Origin: Limnoperna fortunei
Taxonomy: Eukaryota > Mollusca > Bivalvia > Mytilida > Modiolidae
Direction: 5' to 3'
DNA length: 64,000 nucleotides
NCBI GenBank assembly: GCA_944474755.1
Contig: OX104120.1
Span: forward strand, 42,140,067 to 42,204,066
The notes under the pieces were generated by a model. The model was not told where the DNA came from. It did no database searches and saw only the letters and a list, made by a program, of their open reading frames with translations. Positions 24,601 to 35,049 of this stretch are shown here, one piece after another (within the stretch, counting starts at the first letter, position 1; the number at the start of each line of letters is the position of its first letter). The position numbers and the translations under genes were made by a program.

Positions 24601-27600
24601 AAAGAGGTGTTATACCTATTTAAAAAAGCCAAAACAAGTAATTAGTAGTTGTTTGTTGGTAGGAGTTTTTGGGCTATATGTTCACAAATTGGGGCCTACT
24701 ACATCTGTAGTTAGGTGTTACTTGTTAACTCATTGACCAGCAGTCAGAACTGAAAAAAGTTATGGTCACTCATGCTATTTTGTATTTTCAAATAAATATA
24801 CATTATGTTTGAAATTAATTTTGTAATACCTTGTTTTAGGAAATGTTCACTCAAGTTTAATGGAAAGAAATACAGTTGACAATGAGAATACCAAATGGCC
24901 AACTGGCTTCTGGACACAATACACACATTTAACAGTCAGAGCCTTTAAATTATCTAAATTCCGAATTCTGGATAGAGTAAAGTTACTGGAGAATATTGTA
25001 ATCTGTGCCATTGTTAGTTTGATCTGGTTTCAGCTACCACGATCAGAGGACACACTGAGAGATAGAATGGGTGCTGTAAGTATAATTGAGCTGCACCCTA
25101 ATTTAGAAAAATTAGCATGTGTTTTCTCATGTATTTTTTTTTTTTTTTTTTTTTTGGTGTGGTGGGCAAATGTATTGTTGTTCAAGTGTGTTCGCATCAT
25201 TGCTGCATGTCTTTATTCAGTTTATTTTTCATGTTTTACATTTTGATGTATTTGACCCATTATCTTCATATTTTAAGAATATGGACATATAAACGTGAGA
25301 ATGTGTAATGTTATCTTATCTCCTCCAGTATTGAAAAATATGCATCAAACAAGTTTTTTTTTATATCAGTACACTTTTTATTTCTTATCTGTGTAATTTT
25401 ACCAGTGAACCATGCTTCACATTTTCTTTATTGGTGGCCTCTGTGGCAAAGAAGTACGGGTAGTGAAGCCTTTAGAATTTGGGCCAGGTTTGCTAACATC
25501 CTACCTTAACTTTTAACTTCTTATTGAGCACCAGAGAATACTGACTTCTCTCCATGATAAAAACCAGATTCTATAAATGACAATGGTGTAAAACACTATT
25601 TAAAAAATACAATAAAAGCACAATGATTATATGGAGGAAATATTACAAAACTCAAGCAAAAAATCTTATTAAGAAAATGATTTATCTGAATTGACAGGTA
25701 TTTTTCATTGGTGTACACTGGGGATTCATCCCATTGTTTGATGCTGTTTTATCTTGTAAGTATTTCTTTACAGTAGTTTTTCCCTTGTATATTTATTTCC
25801 TAATTCTTTGATTTATGTCCATTACACAACATAGGCAGAATCAGTGGTGACAGTTACTGATCATCAACCTGCTGAATTGCTGTTAATTCTGCTGAATTAT
25901 TTAGATTATATATCTAGAAATGTATTGTTAGACATTGCTATGTTTTGAAGTCTATAAAAATTGTTCTTAAAATTATTCTGATGTTGTTTAATACTTTATT
26001 AACCACAAAGACAATCAAAAATTTATATAAGAAGAAACACATCATTCCACTCACAATCTGGTTTTCAAAAATTACCTCTCCAATGTCTTCAGCTAATTGA
26101 GGGTTCTGTTTCTCTCTCATAAAAATTGACAATTAAAAAACTAAAGATGTCTGAAGATGGTGTTAAATTTCAGTCTATCCAATCCAGCTTAGTTGTACTA
26201 TTTGATTAATATTGGACATTTGTTTTAATTTTCAACATTTAAAGCTTCCTTTGGCAATTGGTGGCAGAGTGGTTAAGGTAGATTGTCTACTATTGATCAT
26301 GTGGTCTGTCAACACTTGGGTTCTAGTCTCTACGTGAGCAGGGTGTACTTGACTTCATTCTTAATTGACAAGGATTGTTAGTTTTCATACCGAAGTTTGG
26401 GCGTTTTCCCTGGGTACTCAAGACTTCCTCCCCCAATAAAAACTGGTGCCATGATATAGCTGAAAAACTGCTGAAATTGGCATTAAACATCATTCAAACA
26501 AACATACATTCTATAGCTTCATTCTTGTTTCCTTAAATGGTGTATAACATTTTTTCAGCTACTATATATTATATGGCATGTAATTTTTATTGGAGGAAGA
26601 AACTGGATTACTGCTTAAGACCCTCTGAATTCCAGCAGTAAAAGTGACAATCATTCACAATTTAAGTCGGTTCTTGCTCCAGGTTTATAGCCTGCAATGG
26701 TGTGCCATGTTTTTTGCATGTTAAAAAAGCTTTTATAGATATTGAAATCAGTAGGCACATCATAGTCATTGCTAAAGGCACAATTCTGGGTCCCTACTCA
26801 ACTTGCATGATATTTTTAGTTGCATTTACATCTTCCTGTCCATCTCTTCATCCCATTCCCTAACCGATTTATTTGTTAACTTTTGCGCATCATGAATCAA
26901 TCAATCAGAACTGAAATATTTTATGATGAATAAACTACCTTGAATATTGTTCATATAAAGGCAATTTTGAACAGTTTTTTGTCTTTGTATTTTTATAGTA
27001 ATAGCACAGTTAGGTAATTATGTAATTATACCCCTACTCCATCACATATTTCTAGACATTGGTAAGAGTTACAATATTGAAATTTTGTCAATAGCTTTGT
27101 AGGATCATCCCATATTGTGGGATTTATTGTACCCCTTCTCCGAATAGGGGATATATGGTATAGTGTTTTCAGTCTCTGTATGTATAAAGTTATAGGGTGA
27201 GAATCATCAGGGAGCATTAGCTCAAATATATACTTGACATGTGACACTACTTGGACATAATGTTTTGCTGAAAAGAGATTGTCTGATAAGCCTTGTTGAC
27301 TATTACACACATGAAGTCCAGTAGATTCAACTTAATACATATAGCTAGTTCAAGAAAAACATTGGATTGGGCATGCATGATATTCCAATGCATATTATAT
27401 AACAGTTATGGTATGAACAGCTTCAGTTTGGTGAGCCCAATGATTGAACTTCCAACCTACCTCACAAAAGTTTTATTAATAAAATTTTTAGTTCATAGTG
27501 GAAAGTATGTCTTTTATCAATATTACCAGTACTTTGAAAGAAAAGAAACCTTTTCATAAATAAAAAAATATAAGAAAAGCAACCTTTTCACTAAATAAAA

Positions 27601-30600
27601 TAGTACTTTTTATTATTTTTCAGTTCCACTTGAAAAAATTGTAATAAACAAAGAGAGAGCAGCTGGTTGGTACAGACTTTCAGCTTACTTCCTGGCAAAA
27701 TGTACCAGTGAGCTCCCTTTGATCTTACTGCAGCCATTATTTTTTGTTACTGTGGCCTATTGGTGTATTGGGCTAAATGGGGTTGCAGCATTTTTTGCTA
27801 CCCTTGGTACAATATTTATATCTGCTTTAACAGGACAGGTAAGAAGATTAAAGCATATGTTTAGTCGAGATAATAAATAAATATTTTGTATTTTATGCTC
27901 ACATCAAGGGTAGAAACTGTTATCTTTGAAATTGTTAATGAGAATGTCGAGTTAGAACTTCTTAACCCAATGTAAATTTTACTGAATTATGAGAGATACA
28001 TGTAAATAACAGCTTTTAATTGGTTACTTTTAATGCTAGCAATGTTAGTTAACAACTACATTTATGTGGGAGGAAAATATTTTAGTAAATATTGAGCAGA
28101 CATGGTACACAAAATGTTAAAATAATTATTGATCTACATTGCAATCATTTCTCACAAAATAGCTCCAATGGTAAGGACTTGAATGAAGATAATCCTGTAC
28201 TTTGACAAAACCAACATAGTAAGGGCCAATCATTTTTATTTCTTGAAGAGTAGAAATGTAGAAAAGTTTAGCACTTTATTACTATTTTTTTAATTTTTTT
28301 TCCAGAGTATAGGTCTGTTCCTAGGTATAGCTAACACAGAGATGAGGCAGGCCATTACTGTCACAGTGCTAATTCAGATGATGATTATGTTGCTAGGTAA
28401 CATATTACTGAAAGGCACTAATATGTAGAATGAAATTTCCCAGTTATTACAAATTAAAGCTGTAATGGACTCCTCTATATTACCAGAGCATGTACAATCA
28501 CAATAAAATATCTGTAACAGTTTTCAGTATAAAATGGTTTTTCCACATAAAAACATTTCAGACATTGTTATGAAAACTGGTTGTATAAAATCTCTATATA
28601 TCAGTTGTTGAAATAGGAAACAACAGAAAAAAGCCCTTAAAACTCTCATATAAAGTGTTTATTCCAAGCTGAGTCTGAATATTCTGTGCTTTTAAAAGAT
28701 TTTACAACAATATGTAATTTGTATAATATCTTTAAATATCAGTAAGGTTGATATTTTTTATCAACATATTTGTTCTTCCTGCAAATGAAATTTATATGGG
28801 TATATTGTTCTTAATATATGGATTTTTTACCCATACTTACTTTGGTACATTAAAATTATTTGATTGACAGGAGGACTGTTTACTCGTACCTTACCATTTT
28901 GGTTGGACTGGGTGAAGTACCTATCCTTTGTACATTACATATTTCATTCCTTAATGTACTTAGAATTCAAGAATGCTCCACCTGTCAGGTAAATATCAAT
29001 ATAATTACATTAAATGCACTATTTGCAGTTTATTCTCGTTCCTAATTTTGTCATTCTTTTAAATTTTTTCAGTTCATTCTAGTTCCAAATTTTGTCTTTC
29101 TTTTAACTTTTTTATTGCCTAAATCATAGAATTCATTGAAAAAATGTGAGTTCCGTTCTTAAGCCAGTTTCAAATCAGTTCATTGATTTACCAGTGCATC
29201 TCTAAAAACGGTTTGTCTTCTGCTGAAAATGGCAGACATAATAGGAACAACATAAAAATTTCTTGAAAAAATAATGACAAGATGTCAGCTCATCTTTGTT
29301 ATTTGATTAACAGTTTAACTGCAATTAGTCTCTTATCATTAGTTGTAAAAAGCAATAATTGAAAAGAAGTTAGAAATTATATTGCGAATGTTTGAAGATA
29401 TACATACATTGGATGAAAATGTATATTTGTTTCACATATGCCACCATTTTATTGAGGTCACCCTAAAGACTTAAACCACCTGCAAATAAGGTTTGGTTGG
29501 TTAACTCAAATAGTTTCGAACCAATAGAAATAAAAGTTCAAACCTGTTAGTGTTTTAGACTAGTTTGAAGCTATAGATATAATGTTTGGTAAACCTGGTT
29601 TGGTTTTAATCTGATTAGATTGCAATAAATTCACCTATAAAACAGCAATTGATGGAAAAAAAATATTCAAATTTTAGAAAAATGAATGTACTCCATTTAT
29701 GCTATTGGTAGCACAAATTCTCGACTTTTCTTTTTTACTGATCTTACTTTTGTCTCGCCTGCGGCGAAAGTCGCCTCCAGCGAGACATATGTATGGGAAT
29801 CCGGCGGCGGCGGCGTAAACACTTGACATCTTGCTTCATATATTTGTAAGCCCAAGCCCTAGGTCCATCAAATTTGGTCCAGAGGTAGCTTATGATGAGT
29901 ACTTGCCAGTCAGTCACCTGTCACCTGACCTTGACCTCAATTTCACGGTCCAGCGACTACGTTAAAGTTTTTGGCTTACGACAGTTCCTCTGTAACTACG
30001 CATGGTAGGATGACAATATTTGGTGTATAGGTTGCTGATGACTAGTACATGACTGTCTGGTAGGTGTCACTTGACCTTGACCTCAATTTCACGGTCCAGC
30101 GACTACATTAATGTTTTTGGGTTACGACAGTTCCTCTGTAACTACGCATGGTAGGATGACAATATTTGGTGTATAGGTTGCTGATGACTAGTACATGACT
30201 GTCTGGGAGGTGTCACCTGACCTTGACCTCAATTTCACGGTCCAGCGACTGCGTTAAAGTTTTTGGGTTACGGCTGTTCCCCTGCAACTATGCATGGTAT
30301 GGTGACAATATTTTGTATACAGACCGCTGCTGATATTTAATGCTATTTACGTAATGCTTATGACGAAATTTATTTCCGTTACTGATGCGGAATGCAGGCG
30401 AGACGTTTTTCTGTGTCCACACTTGTTTTATCTAATAAATACGATATTTGGAATATATATTTAACTATTTTTTGTTGTTAAGGGGAGATAACAAACATTG
30501 GATCAATATATGGCATTTCAACATTTTTCAGCTGTATCCTGAAATCACATGTGGGGTGTTTATTGGGTTTATTTCATTTTTTTTTAATTAATTCATATTA

Positions 30601-30960
30601 GGAAAAGTCAAGAATATTTTAAAAATCTAAAAACATCTTTTTATCTTAAAGATGATTTTGTTTATTTCTACATTTTTGTAATGAAAACCATTTCATTTTG
30701 ATTTCACATTGCTTGAGTGTTGCATATTCTTTAGCCTTTGACTTAATTTTTTACATTTTTATTTCAGTTGTTCAGAAAAGTTTAATTCTACAGCCTTTAC
30801 TATATGTAAACAGACAGATATGATACCATCAGACTTGGTGCTGGACTATTACAACATAAGGTGGGACTATTGGGAGTATGTTCTACCTTTGTTTGGTTTT
30901 ATTGTTGTATTCAGGACTCTTTCTTATATTATGTTAAGATATGTTCAGAAACCAGTTTGA
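12557..30960 (+). CDS. ABCG-subfamily half-transporter, 14 coding exons, 621 aa
   Basis: Membrane ATP-driven exporter of the ABCG (White) type. Coding exons: 12557-12674, 13815-13984, 16169-16274, 19055-19155, 19798-19959, 21725-21818, 22602-22665, 23932-24071, 24840-25075, 25698-25755, 27624-27838, 28306-28396, 28871-28988, 30768-30960. All introns are GT-AG, phases agree, and the sum is 1866 nt. Layout is nucleotide-binding domain first: Walker A GPSGAGKT (37-44), Q-loop Gln81, signature LSGGERKR (141-148), Walker B ending LLD165 with Glu166, His199 in TIHQPSS, then YNPADF. Six membrane segments follow, with Cys559/Cys571 and an NST site (Asn564) in the last extracellular loop. It must dimerise. 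Membrane-part wording (FPLEK...[17 protein letters not shown]) looks closer to plant-type WBC/ABCG proteins than to ABCG1/4 or ABCG2; substrate unknown. Confidence 0.93.
12695..12835 (+). mobile_element. tRNA-SINE fragment, very decayed, in ABCG intron 1
   Basis: It keeps TGTCAACACTGAGGTTGC, GTGTGCTTG, GCCAGTTTTCCTAC and a GGGGGCTTTTCACCAGGTACT block in family order. It starts about 20 bases after the exon 1 donor. Confidence 0.55.
13119..13379 (-). mobile_element. Full-length tRNA-SINE with 12-bp target duplication (intron 1)
   Basis: Reads on the minus strand from a tRNA-like head (GGCCGCGGTGGCCGAGTGG, box A; GGGTTCGATTCTC, box B) to the 3' domain TAGCTGAAAAATTGGCTGAAA. Flanked by TCATATTATCTG at 13107-13118 and 13380-13391, an exact duplication. 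It looks recent. Confidence 0.9.
13488..13690 (+). mobile_element. tRNA-SINE, decayed copy (intron 1)
   Basis: Contains AGTGGTTAAGGTAATCTACTA, TTGACAAGGATTGCCAGTTTT, TGGCTTCCTCCCCAATA and ATAGCTGAAAAATTGCGGAAA in order, with the tRNA head shortened. Confidence 0.75.
13815..13984 (+). CDS. ABCG exon 2 (Walker A end, Q-loop)
   Basis: Acceptor TTTTCATAG. Completes GPSGAGKT and runs through SYVLQQD to RDTLQ. Donor GTACAT, phase 0. Confidence 0.92.
15155..15424 (-). mobile_element. Full-length tRNA-SINE with target duplication (intron 2)
   Basis: Same family on the minus strand. GACCAAGTTT occurs on both sides (15145-15154 and 15425-15434). Box B and the 3' TAGCTGAAAATTTGCTGAA domain are present. 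Confidence 0.88.
16169..16274 (+). CDS. ABCG exon 3 (helical subdomain)
   Basis: Acceptor TTGTTTAG, then [12 protein letters not shown] to DLRKCLDT. Donor GTTAGT after one base of Met132. Confidence 0.88.
16621..18515. mobile_element. Long-TIR DNA transposon in ABCG intron 3, 8-bp target repeat
   Basis: The ends are about 85-bp inverted repeats, each built of four to five degenerate units of the type AAAATCGGCC. The left arm is 16626-16709 and the right arm is 18426-18510. TTACAAAC stands on both outer sides (16613-16620 and 18516-18523), fitting an 8-bp target duplication. The interior is AT-rich, with a TG microsatellite near 16780 and a nested LINE end at 17144. No transposase is visible, so it is non-autonomous. 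An 8-bp duplication is typical of hAT and P-like families, but the ends do not decide it. Confidence 0.82.
17144..17668 (+). mobile_element. LINE 3' ORF end nested in the long-TIR element
   Basis: A 174-codon open frame gives the C-terminal region of a non-LTR reverse transcriptase protein: [59 protein letters not shown]. The catalytic palm is missing upstream, so it is a 5'-truncated insertion. The frame is unbroken to its stop at 17666-17668, so it is younger than the other LINE remnants. A roughly 260-bp 3' UTR may follow. Confidence 0.85.
19055..19155 (+). CDS. ABCG exon 4 (signature, Walker B)
   Basis: Acceptor TTTTTAAG. Encodes [16 protein letters not shown] to YLILLD165. Strong donor GTAAGT. 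Confidence 0.92.
19798..19959 (+). CDS. ABCG exon 5 ([11 protein letters not shown]-loop)
   Basis: Acceptor TTTTTCCAG. Encodes the catalytic Glu166 in [10 protein letters not shown] and the H-loop ATIHQPSS. Ends CSGQ before GTTAGC. Confidence 0.93.
21060..21608 (+). mobile_element. Tc1/mariner-type MITE, copy 2 (ABCG intron 5)
   Basis: The right end (GAATTGCAATAATAAATGTA, then ATTTACAG and TA at 21609) matches the right end of the MITE at 61963-62471. The inner block CCTCACAATTCTACT near 21119 matches CCTCGCAATTCTACT there. The left terminus is decayed. Confidence 0.7.
21725..21818 (+). CDS. ABCG exon 6 (VAFYGE to NPADF)
   Basis: Acceptor ATTTTATAG. Encodes [18 protein letters not shown] and YNPADFI; donor GTAAGA after one base of the next codon. 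Confidence 0.9.
22602..22665 (+). CDS. ABCG exon 7 (short linker)
   Basis: Acceptor GTATTATAG. Encodes [20 protein letters not shown]. Its donor, GTACGA, is the weakest of the gene, but the phase fits exon 8. Confidence 0.75.
23932..24071 (+). CDS. ABCG exon 8 (linker)
   Basis: Acceptor CTTTTTTAG. Encodes the acidic/basic linker [16 protein letters not shown] to KKEYQNEE. Donor GTAACT. Confidence 0.85.
24241..24510 (+). mobile_element. tRNA-SINE (intron 8)
   Basis: Nearly full-length: GGCCTTGGTGGCCATTGG head, GCAGGCAGGGTGTACTCGAC, AGGTCGGGGGTTTTCTCC and GATATAGCTGAAAAATTG. It ends in a CAAACAAACAAAA tail. Box B is mutated and no target duplication is clear. Confidence 0.85.
24552..24612 (+). 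mobile_element. tRNA-SINE 3' fragment (intron 8)
   Basis: ACTCCGGCTTCCTCTCAAAT, a run to GGATGCTATGATATTGCTGAAA and GGTGTTA match the 3' half of the family, just after the previous copy. Confidence 0.6.
24840..25075 (+). CDS. ABCG exon 9 (start of membrane domain, TM1)
   Basis: Acceptor TTGTTTTAG. Encodes [14 protein letters not shown] and the first membrane helix [17 protein letters not shown]. Donor GTAAGT after RMGA. Confidence 0.92.
25432..25610 (+). mobile_element. Possible decayed tRNA-SINE (intron 9)
   Basis: Starts GGTGGCCTCTGTGGC and has weak family matches through CTTCTCTCCATGATAAAAACC. Poor conservation; called mainly from the order of blocks. Confidence 0.4.
25698..25755 (+). 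CDS. ABCG exon 10 (TM2)
   Basis: Acceptor AATTGACAG. Encodes [19 protein letters not shown], the second membrane segment. Donor GTAAGT. Confidence 0.9.
26250..26505 (+). mobile_element. tRNA-SINE (intron 10)
   Basis: GGTGGCAGAGTGGTTAAGGT head, CTACTATTGATCATGTGGTC, TTGACAAGGATTG, TTCCTCCCCCAATAAAAACT and GATATAGCTGAAAAACTGC in family order, with an ATTCAAACAAAC tail. Confidence 0.85.
26530..26700 (-). mobile_element. Decayed tRNA-SINE 3' half (intron 10)
   Basis: The reverse strand carries a GGCTTCCTCC-like block, a CTGGACGCCATGATATAGCTG-like block and GTGTTATA, heavily mutated. Confidence 0.5.
27624..27838 (+). CDS. ABCG exon 11 (TM3-TM4)
   Basis: Acceptor TTATTTTTCAG. Encodes [18 protein letters not shown], then two membrane helices to FISALTGQ. 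Donor GTAAGA. Confidence 0.93.
28306..28396 (+). CDS. ABCG exon 12 (TM5)
   Basis: Acceptor TTTTTTCCAG. Encodes [15 protein letters not shown] and the hydrophobic QMMIMLLG. Donor GTAACA. Confidence 0.92.
28871..28988 (+). CDS. ABCG exon 13
   Basis: Acceptor TGATTGACAG. Encodes [19 protein letters not shown] to the start of the extracellular loop (NAPPV). Donor GTAAAT. Confidence 0.92.
29751..30405. mobile_element. TIR element with 146-bp tandem core, copy 2 (three units, intron 13)
   Basis: Begins TGTCTCGCCTGC and ends GCAGGCGAGACG. The left unique part matches copy 1, including TATGTATGGGAATCCGGCGG. CTCAATTTCACGGTCCAGCG occurs at 29936, 30082 and 30228, exactly 146 apart. It has three units fewer than copy 1. 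It lies between ABCG exons 13 and 14. Confidence 0.88.
30768..30960 (+). CDS. ABCG exon 14 (loop, TM6, stop)
   Basis: Acceptor TTTATTTCAG. Encodes [16 protein letters not shown] with the loop cysteines and glycosylation site, then [15 protein letters not shown] as the last helix, and TGA. Confidence 0.93.
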
Positions 30961-31576
30961 AGCAAAAATATTTCATGCTATTCCATTAAAAAGTCTCAGG
31001 AGAGGGGATTTAGTATTCTGATACATAGGTTGTGGATCACAAGTCATAAGCATATGAAATATTGTAATCAAGAACTATTTCTTATGATAAAATATATTCA
31101 GAAGCCAATTGTACTGAAGTCTTTAAAAAAGGGCAAAAAGTGTTGAAGTTGTCTGTCTTTTTTTTTACTTCTTTTCTCCCTATAATTTGTTTATGTAATG
31201 GCTCTTATCATATGAAGGTAATAACAAAATACTGAACACGAAGGAAACTGAAAAAAAGACAGTTCACGAATCATAGTCCAAGAAATTTATAGGAGTAATC
31301 CCATACATGTTCAATATTTATTCTTACTTTATTTTAAGATACATATAAATTTTGATATGTTATTGTTGTATTATTTTGAAAATGAAAACTTAACATACAT
31401 ATATCCATATTTGACCAGTAGTCACACCTTGATGCTGATTGGTCTAATCAGTGATAGTTAATTTTTAAACTTAACTCTCTGAAACTGCAAAAGCGATACA
31501 AAATCTAAGATTATTTTATTGCTATATGTATAGATGGCATGGCATTTGCTAATTTTTGTTTAAATGCTATATACAC
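30961..31576 (+). other. Likely ABCG 3' UTR and flank
   Basis: No further coding sequence. ATTAAA at about 30984 is the nearest poly(A)-signal variant, but the true cleavage site cannot be told. Confidence 0.3.
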
Positions 31577-33899
31577 TAAGGCCATATAAAATTAGATTTA
31601 CGGTTCTCAGGCCCGCGCGCATCCGTTTTCACCCCGCCGCATTGCCGATTTTATCGGGTTTTCAATAAAATAAAAATCCGGAAATGCGGTGCCGTTTCCG
31701 TTAAAAAAAATTATCCGGTCCGATCCGCTTCTTAATTTCCCGCCACTACATTCGGAAAGATCGGACATCTTTGCTTACTCTAACGATAACTTCCGAAAGA
31801 ATACATAGTGCATACAAGCGTTTGAAAGTAAAGGAGGGTTACGGAATCGTTCGTGTTCACGACTATTGAGATCGGATAGCCGAGAAAAATAAACCAAAAA
31901 AAATCGTTTGTCTTAAATGGCGGCGTTGCAAAACAAGTGCTTTATTAAACGGAGAATCGTTTACAGTTTTGTGACAAAAAAGGAAGAGTTGATAGCACAA
32001 AAACGGTACCATCTATAAAAATTTGCTGAAAGAAGTTCTCGTGGGCATGTCATGGGAAAAACATTCCTTAAATAAGATCAGGTGCCAGGGGCGGATACAG
32101 GATTTTTGAAAGGGGGGGGGGCGTAAAAATTGATATCGGAAAAGGGGGGCCAAGAAGTGGTCCTCTTGCGCCTCACAAAGGTGCGTTTACGGCAGGGGTA
32201 GTACCGTTAATGCATTAATTTAAGGCGAGGACGAGCGGGGAATACATTTTTGCCTTTGGCGCTGGTTGTTACCCTCCCTGTTCTCTTTTTTTCCCTTTAC
32301 TTTGTTTTTGAAAGGGGGGGGGGCATACCCCCCCCCCCCCTGGATCCGCCACTGGGTGCACAACTTTAATATGTGTGCAATCTTTTGGTGCAGTTTCAGG
32401 GATCTGGGTAGCGAGCTGGAGAAGTTGATTACACAAAATTGGTACCCTCATTGAAAAATTACGACGTTCCCAATCCTGGAAAAATGGGGAAAACACATTC
32501 TATAATAGCAGGTGCACAACCAATATGTGTGCAATCTTTCTGTGATGTTTCAGGGATCTGGGTTTAAAGCTGTAGGATTTGATGTTCCCAAATATACATG
32601 TAGAAACATCTCATAAAACGATACCATAATAGCAGGTCGCAACTATAATATGTGCAATCTGCTTCTGGAAAGTGTTAGGGATATAGGTTAAAAGCTGTAG
32701 GAGGTGTTGATTACACAAAATATGTACCCTTTCAGTGATACTTTGTAGGATTTTTTATGGTGAGTCCTGGACTCATCATTTTTGAAAATGGCAAATCCCA
32801 AACAATTTTCATGAGTGCCACATATTGTAGTTAAGCGAAGTGGTTGCATACAACCAATTTCTTCGATGACAGACCCATAATCATTCATGTCATTTTATAA
32901 AATATACAGTATGGTGACATATGCTTTATGCTGTTCTAGTGGTCAAGATTTTTATCAGTCTTCTGGAGTATGATTGAACTGCAATCATTACTTGAAACAT
33001 GCTGATGTTTCCCCATTAAAGAGAGACTCGTGTCTTGTCTGGCTCATCTTGGAAATTAATGTCAAAATAATGCAGATTCTGACATTCAAAACGAATTTTC
33101 CACCCAACAAATTATCATTGTTTTCTTTATAAAATAATCAGGTTTTTTTTCGAATTTTATACCCAAGCATAATCTCGTAAATTAAATTAGAATGAACTAT
33201 TTGTAATTTAGAACATTATACAATCAATTTCAACAGAAAGGTTGAACCTGACCACAGACACAGTCAAGTCTTTCAGATCCTAAATCTAGTGTATATCAAT
33301 CAGATAATCGAATTGAAATGTATTAAAATTAAAGGTTAATTTACTCTAATTTATGTTCATACTGAATGTATTTATTGTCTAATAAATATCCTAATTAAAA
33401 CATATTTGCTGCCCAAACCATTGTTACCTGTAGAAAATCTGACAAAACAGGTTAATTTCGATCACCATTTGTATGATATGTTATCATGCATTGGAGACGA
33501 AATTTATAAACATCCGATAACTGTACTAGTATGCATTAGTTGCTGCAAAGACGTGTTCAATAGGCATCTAGATGCATTGCGACGATCCCTGCCCCCCTCC
33601 CCTCAATTTCACTATACTATAACCCAGGTTGCAAAAACAATTTAACAATTTAAAAGGGGTTCTTTTATGTAATAACCTTTAAATACATTTCATATACAAA
33701 TATGAATGTTTAATATAGAAATTCTTTGCTGTATCGATTGAGATCTTTACCAGTTAAATTTTGTGCAAGATAACGAATAAAAAAACGCCTCCCTCGTCTG
33801 ATTTTAGACCAATAAAATGATTAAAAAAAAACCTCCCTCCCTCATCTATTTTTGAAAAATTTTACCTGAGAACCTTAAAATTAATTTTGTGTGGCCTAA
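31577..33899. mobile_element. TIR element with degenerate tandem interior
   Basis: The ends are 35-bp imperfect inverted repeats (31577-31611 and 33865-33899), with the inner block GGTTCTCAGG identical. The interior contains a GC-rich stretch (31610-31760), then a diverged tandem array around 32040-32720. Its landmarks AGGTGCACAAC, TATGTGTGCAATC, AGGGATCTGGGT and GATTACACAAAAT recur two or three times. A smaller element is nested at 32096. No transposase found. Same general design as the elements at 5262 and 10578 but unrelated ends. Confidence 0.6.
32096..32354. mobile_element. Nested CAG-ended short element (hAT-like) with GGTGC duplication
   Basis: Left end CAGGGGCGGATACAGG and right end CCTGGATCCGCCACTG are inverted repeats, followed inward by poly(G) and preceded by poly(C). 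GGTGC flanks both sides (32091-32095 and 32355-32359). Such CAG...GGCGGATCCAGG ends are widespread in animal non-autonomous elements usually placed near hAT; that placement is from family knowledge. Confidence 0.75.
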
Positions 33900-34930
33900 T
33901 GAGTCTTGATTGGACAAAAAACATGTTGGCTGAGGACATTGTATGACCTAGTTATCTTTGATGACTTTGAACTGTTCTTGTAACATTATACTATAATGTA
34001 TTTTTTTAAAACTTATTTTATTATGTGAAAGATAAAAAAAAAATTATTTTTAGAAATTTTGTATCCAGTTTTGGTACTGACTAAATAAAATAACATCTTT
34101 AAGTTTTGATATGTAAATATAATGTCTTTTTCATTATCAATTGTATGGGATAATTGGAAAAAAGTTCATAATAAACCCACAACAAAATACTTTCTTAAAT
34201 GTGTTTTGCTGTAATTAATGGGCTTATAAACATTAATGACCTAAAACTTGCAAAAATAATAATAATTGTTGCTTCTTACTCCTTATTTGTATTTACAGTG
34301 TTATGTGTTTATACTTAAATGGTTGTACATGTATTATATTTCATACTTTACTTGATACATTTAAAATTAAAAAATGTAATTCCATAGCAGCATAATCAGA
34401 TGAAGAATACTCAGAATATATATATGGAATCTCTGGCTTAGTTGAAGTTTTATAACCATTAACAGATAAAAATTATAGGACCATTGATTAAGATTTTAGT
34501 AAAATTAGTTTTTGGGCATTTACCTGTTACAAAAAAATAATTTTAAAAATGTTGGCTAATTCTTCATAAACATGGAATGTTCTAATGCTGTCTACATAAA
34601 TCATGTGAGTGATACAGGCTATTATGAGCCACTGGTTTATATTGAGATGTTTCCATGTAGGAATTTGATATTGGAAATCTTTTAGCTTAAGCTCTGCATA
34701 ACAATGTCTGAGAAAAATCTATAAATATTGTAAATCTGCTTATATTTGTTTATCTGAACAGATTGAGATTTCACATCCATTAATTTTTCTGTTGGTCATT
34801 TTCTTTTGTTTTCATTTTTGTGAATGTTGCTTTCGAAGTAAACAACAGCCTTGCAAAGATTTATTTTTCTGTTTTAAGCAAAAAGCAAAAATAATTAAAA
34901 TTCATAATGATAGTTGGTTTAGAAAAAATT
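33900..34930. other. No supported gene
   Basis: AT-rich DNA without recognised features. Confidence 0.4.
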
Positions 34931-34944
34931 TGGATGTCTGCCAG

Positions 34945-35043
34945 CTCTCATAGTTTTCAGAGGGGCCTTCCCCAAATAAAAACTGGACGTCGTATTATAG
35001 CTGAAAAATTGCTGAAAGTGGCATTACCATTCAACAAACAAAC
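34945..35043 (+). mobile_element. tRNA-SINE 3' fragment
   Basis: CCTTCCCCAAATAAAAACTG, then GACGTCGTATTATAGCTG and AAAAATTGCTGAAAGTGGCA, and a CAACAAACAAACGAC tail. The tRNA head is absent. Confidence 0.8.
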
Positions 35044-35049
35044 GACATA

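Noticed and set aside
27026..27310. 94-codon minus frame in ABCG intron 10
   Set aside because: No family features and antisense to the gene; likely random.
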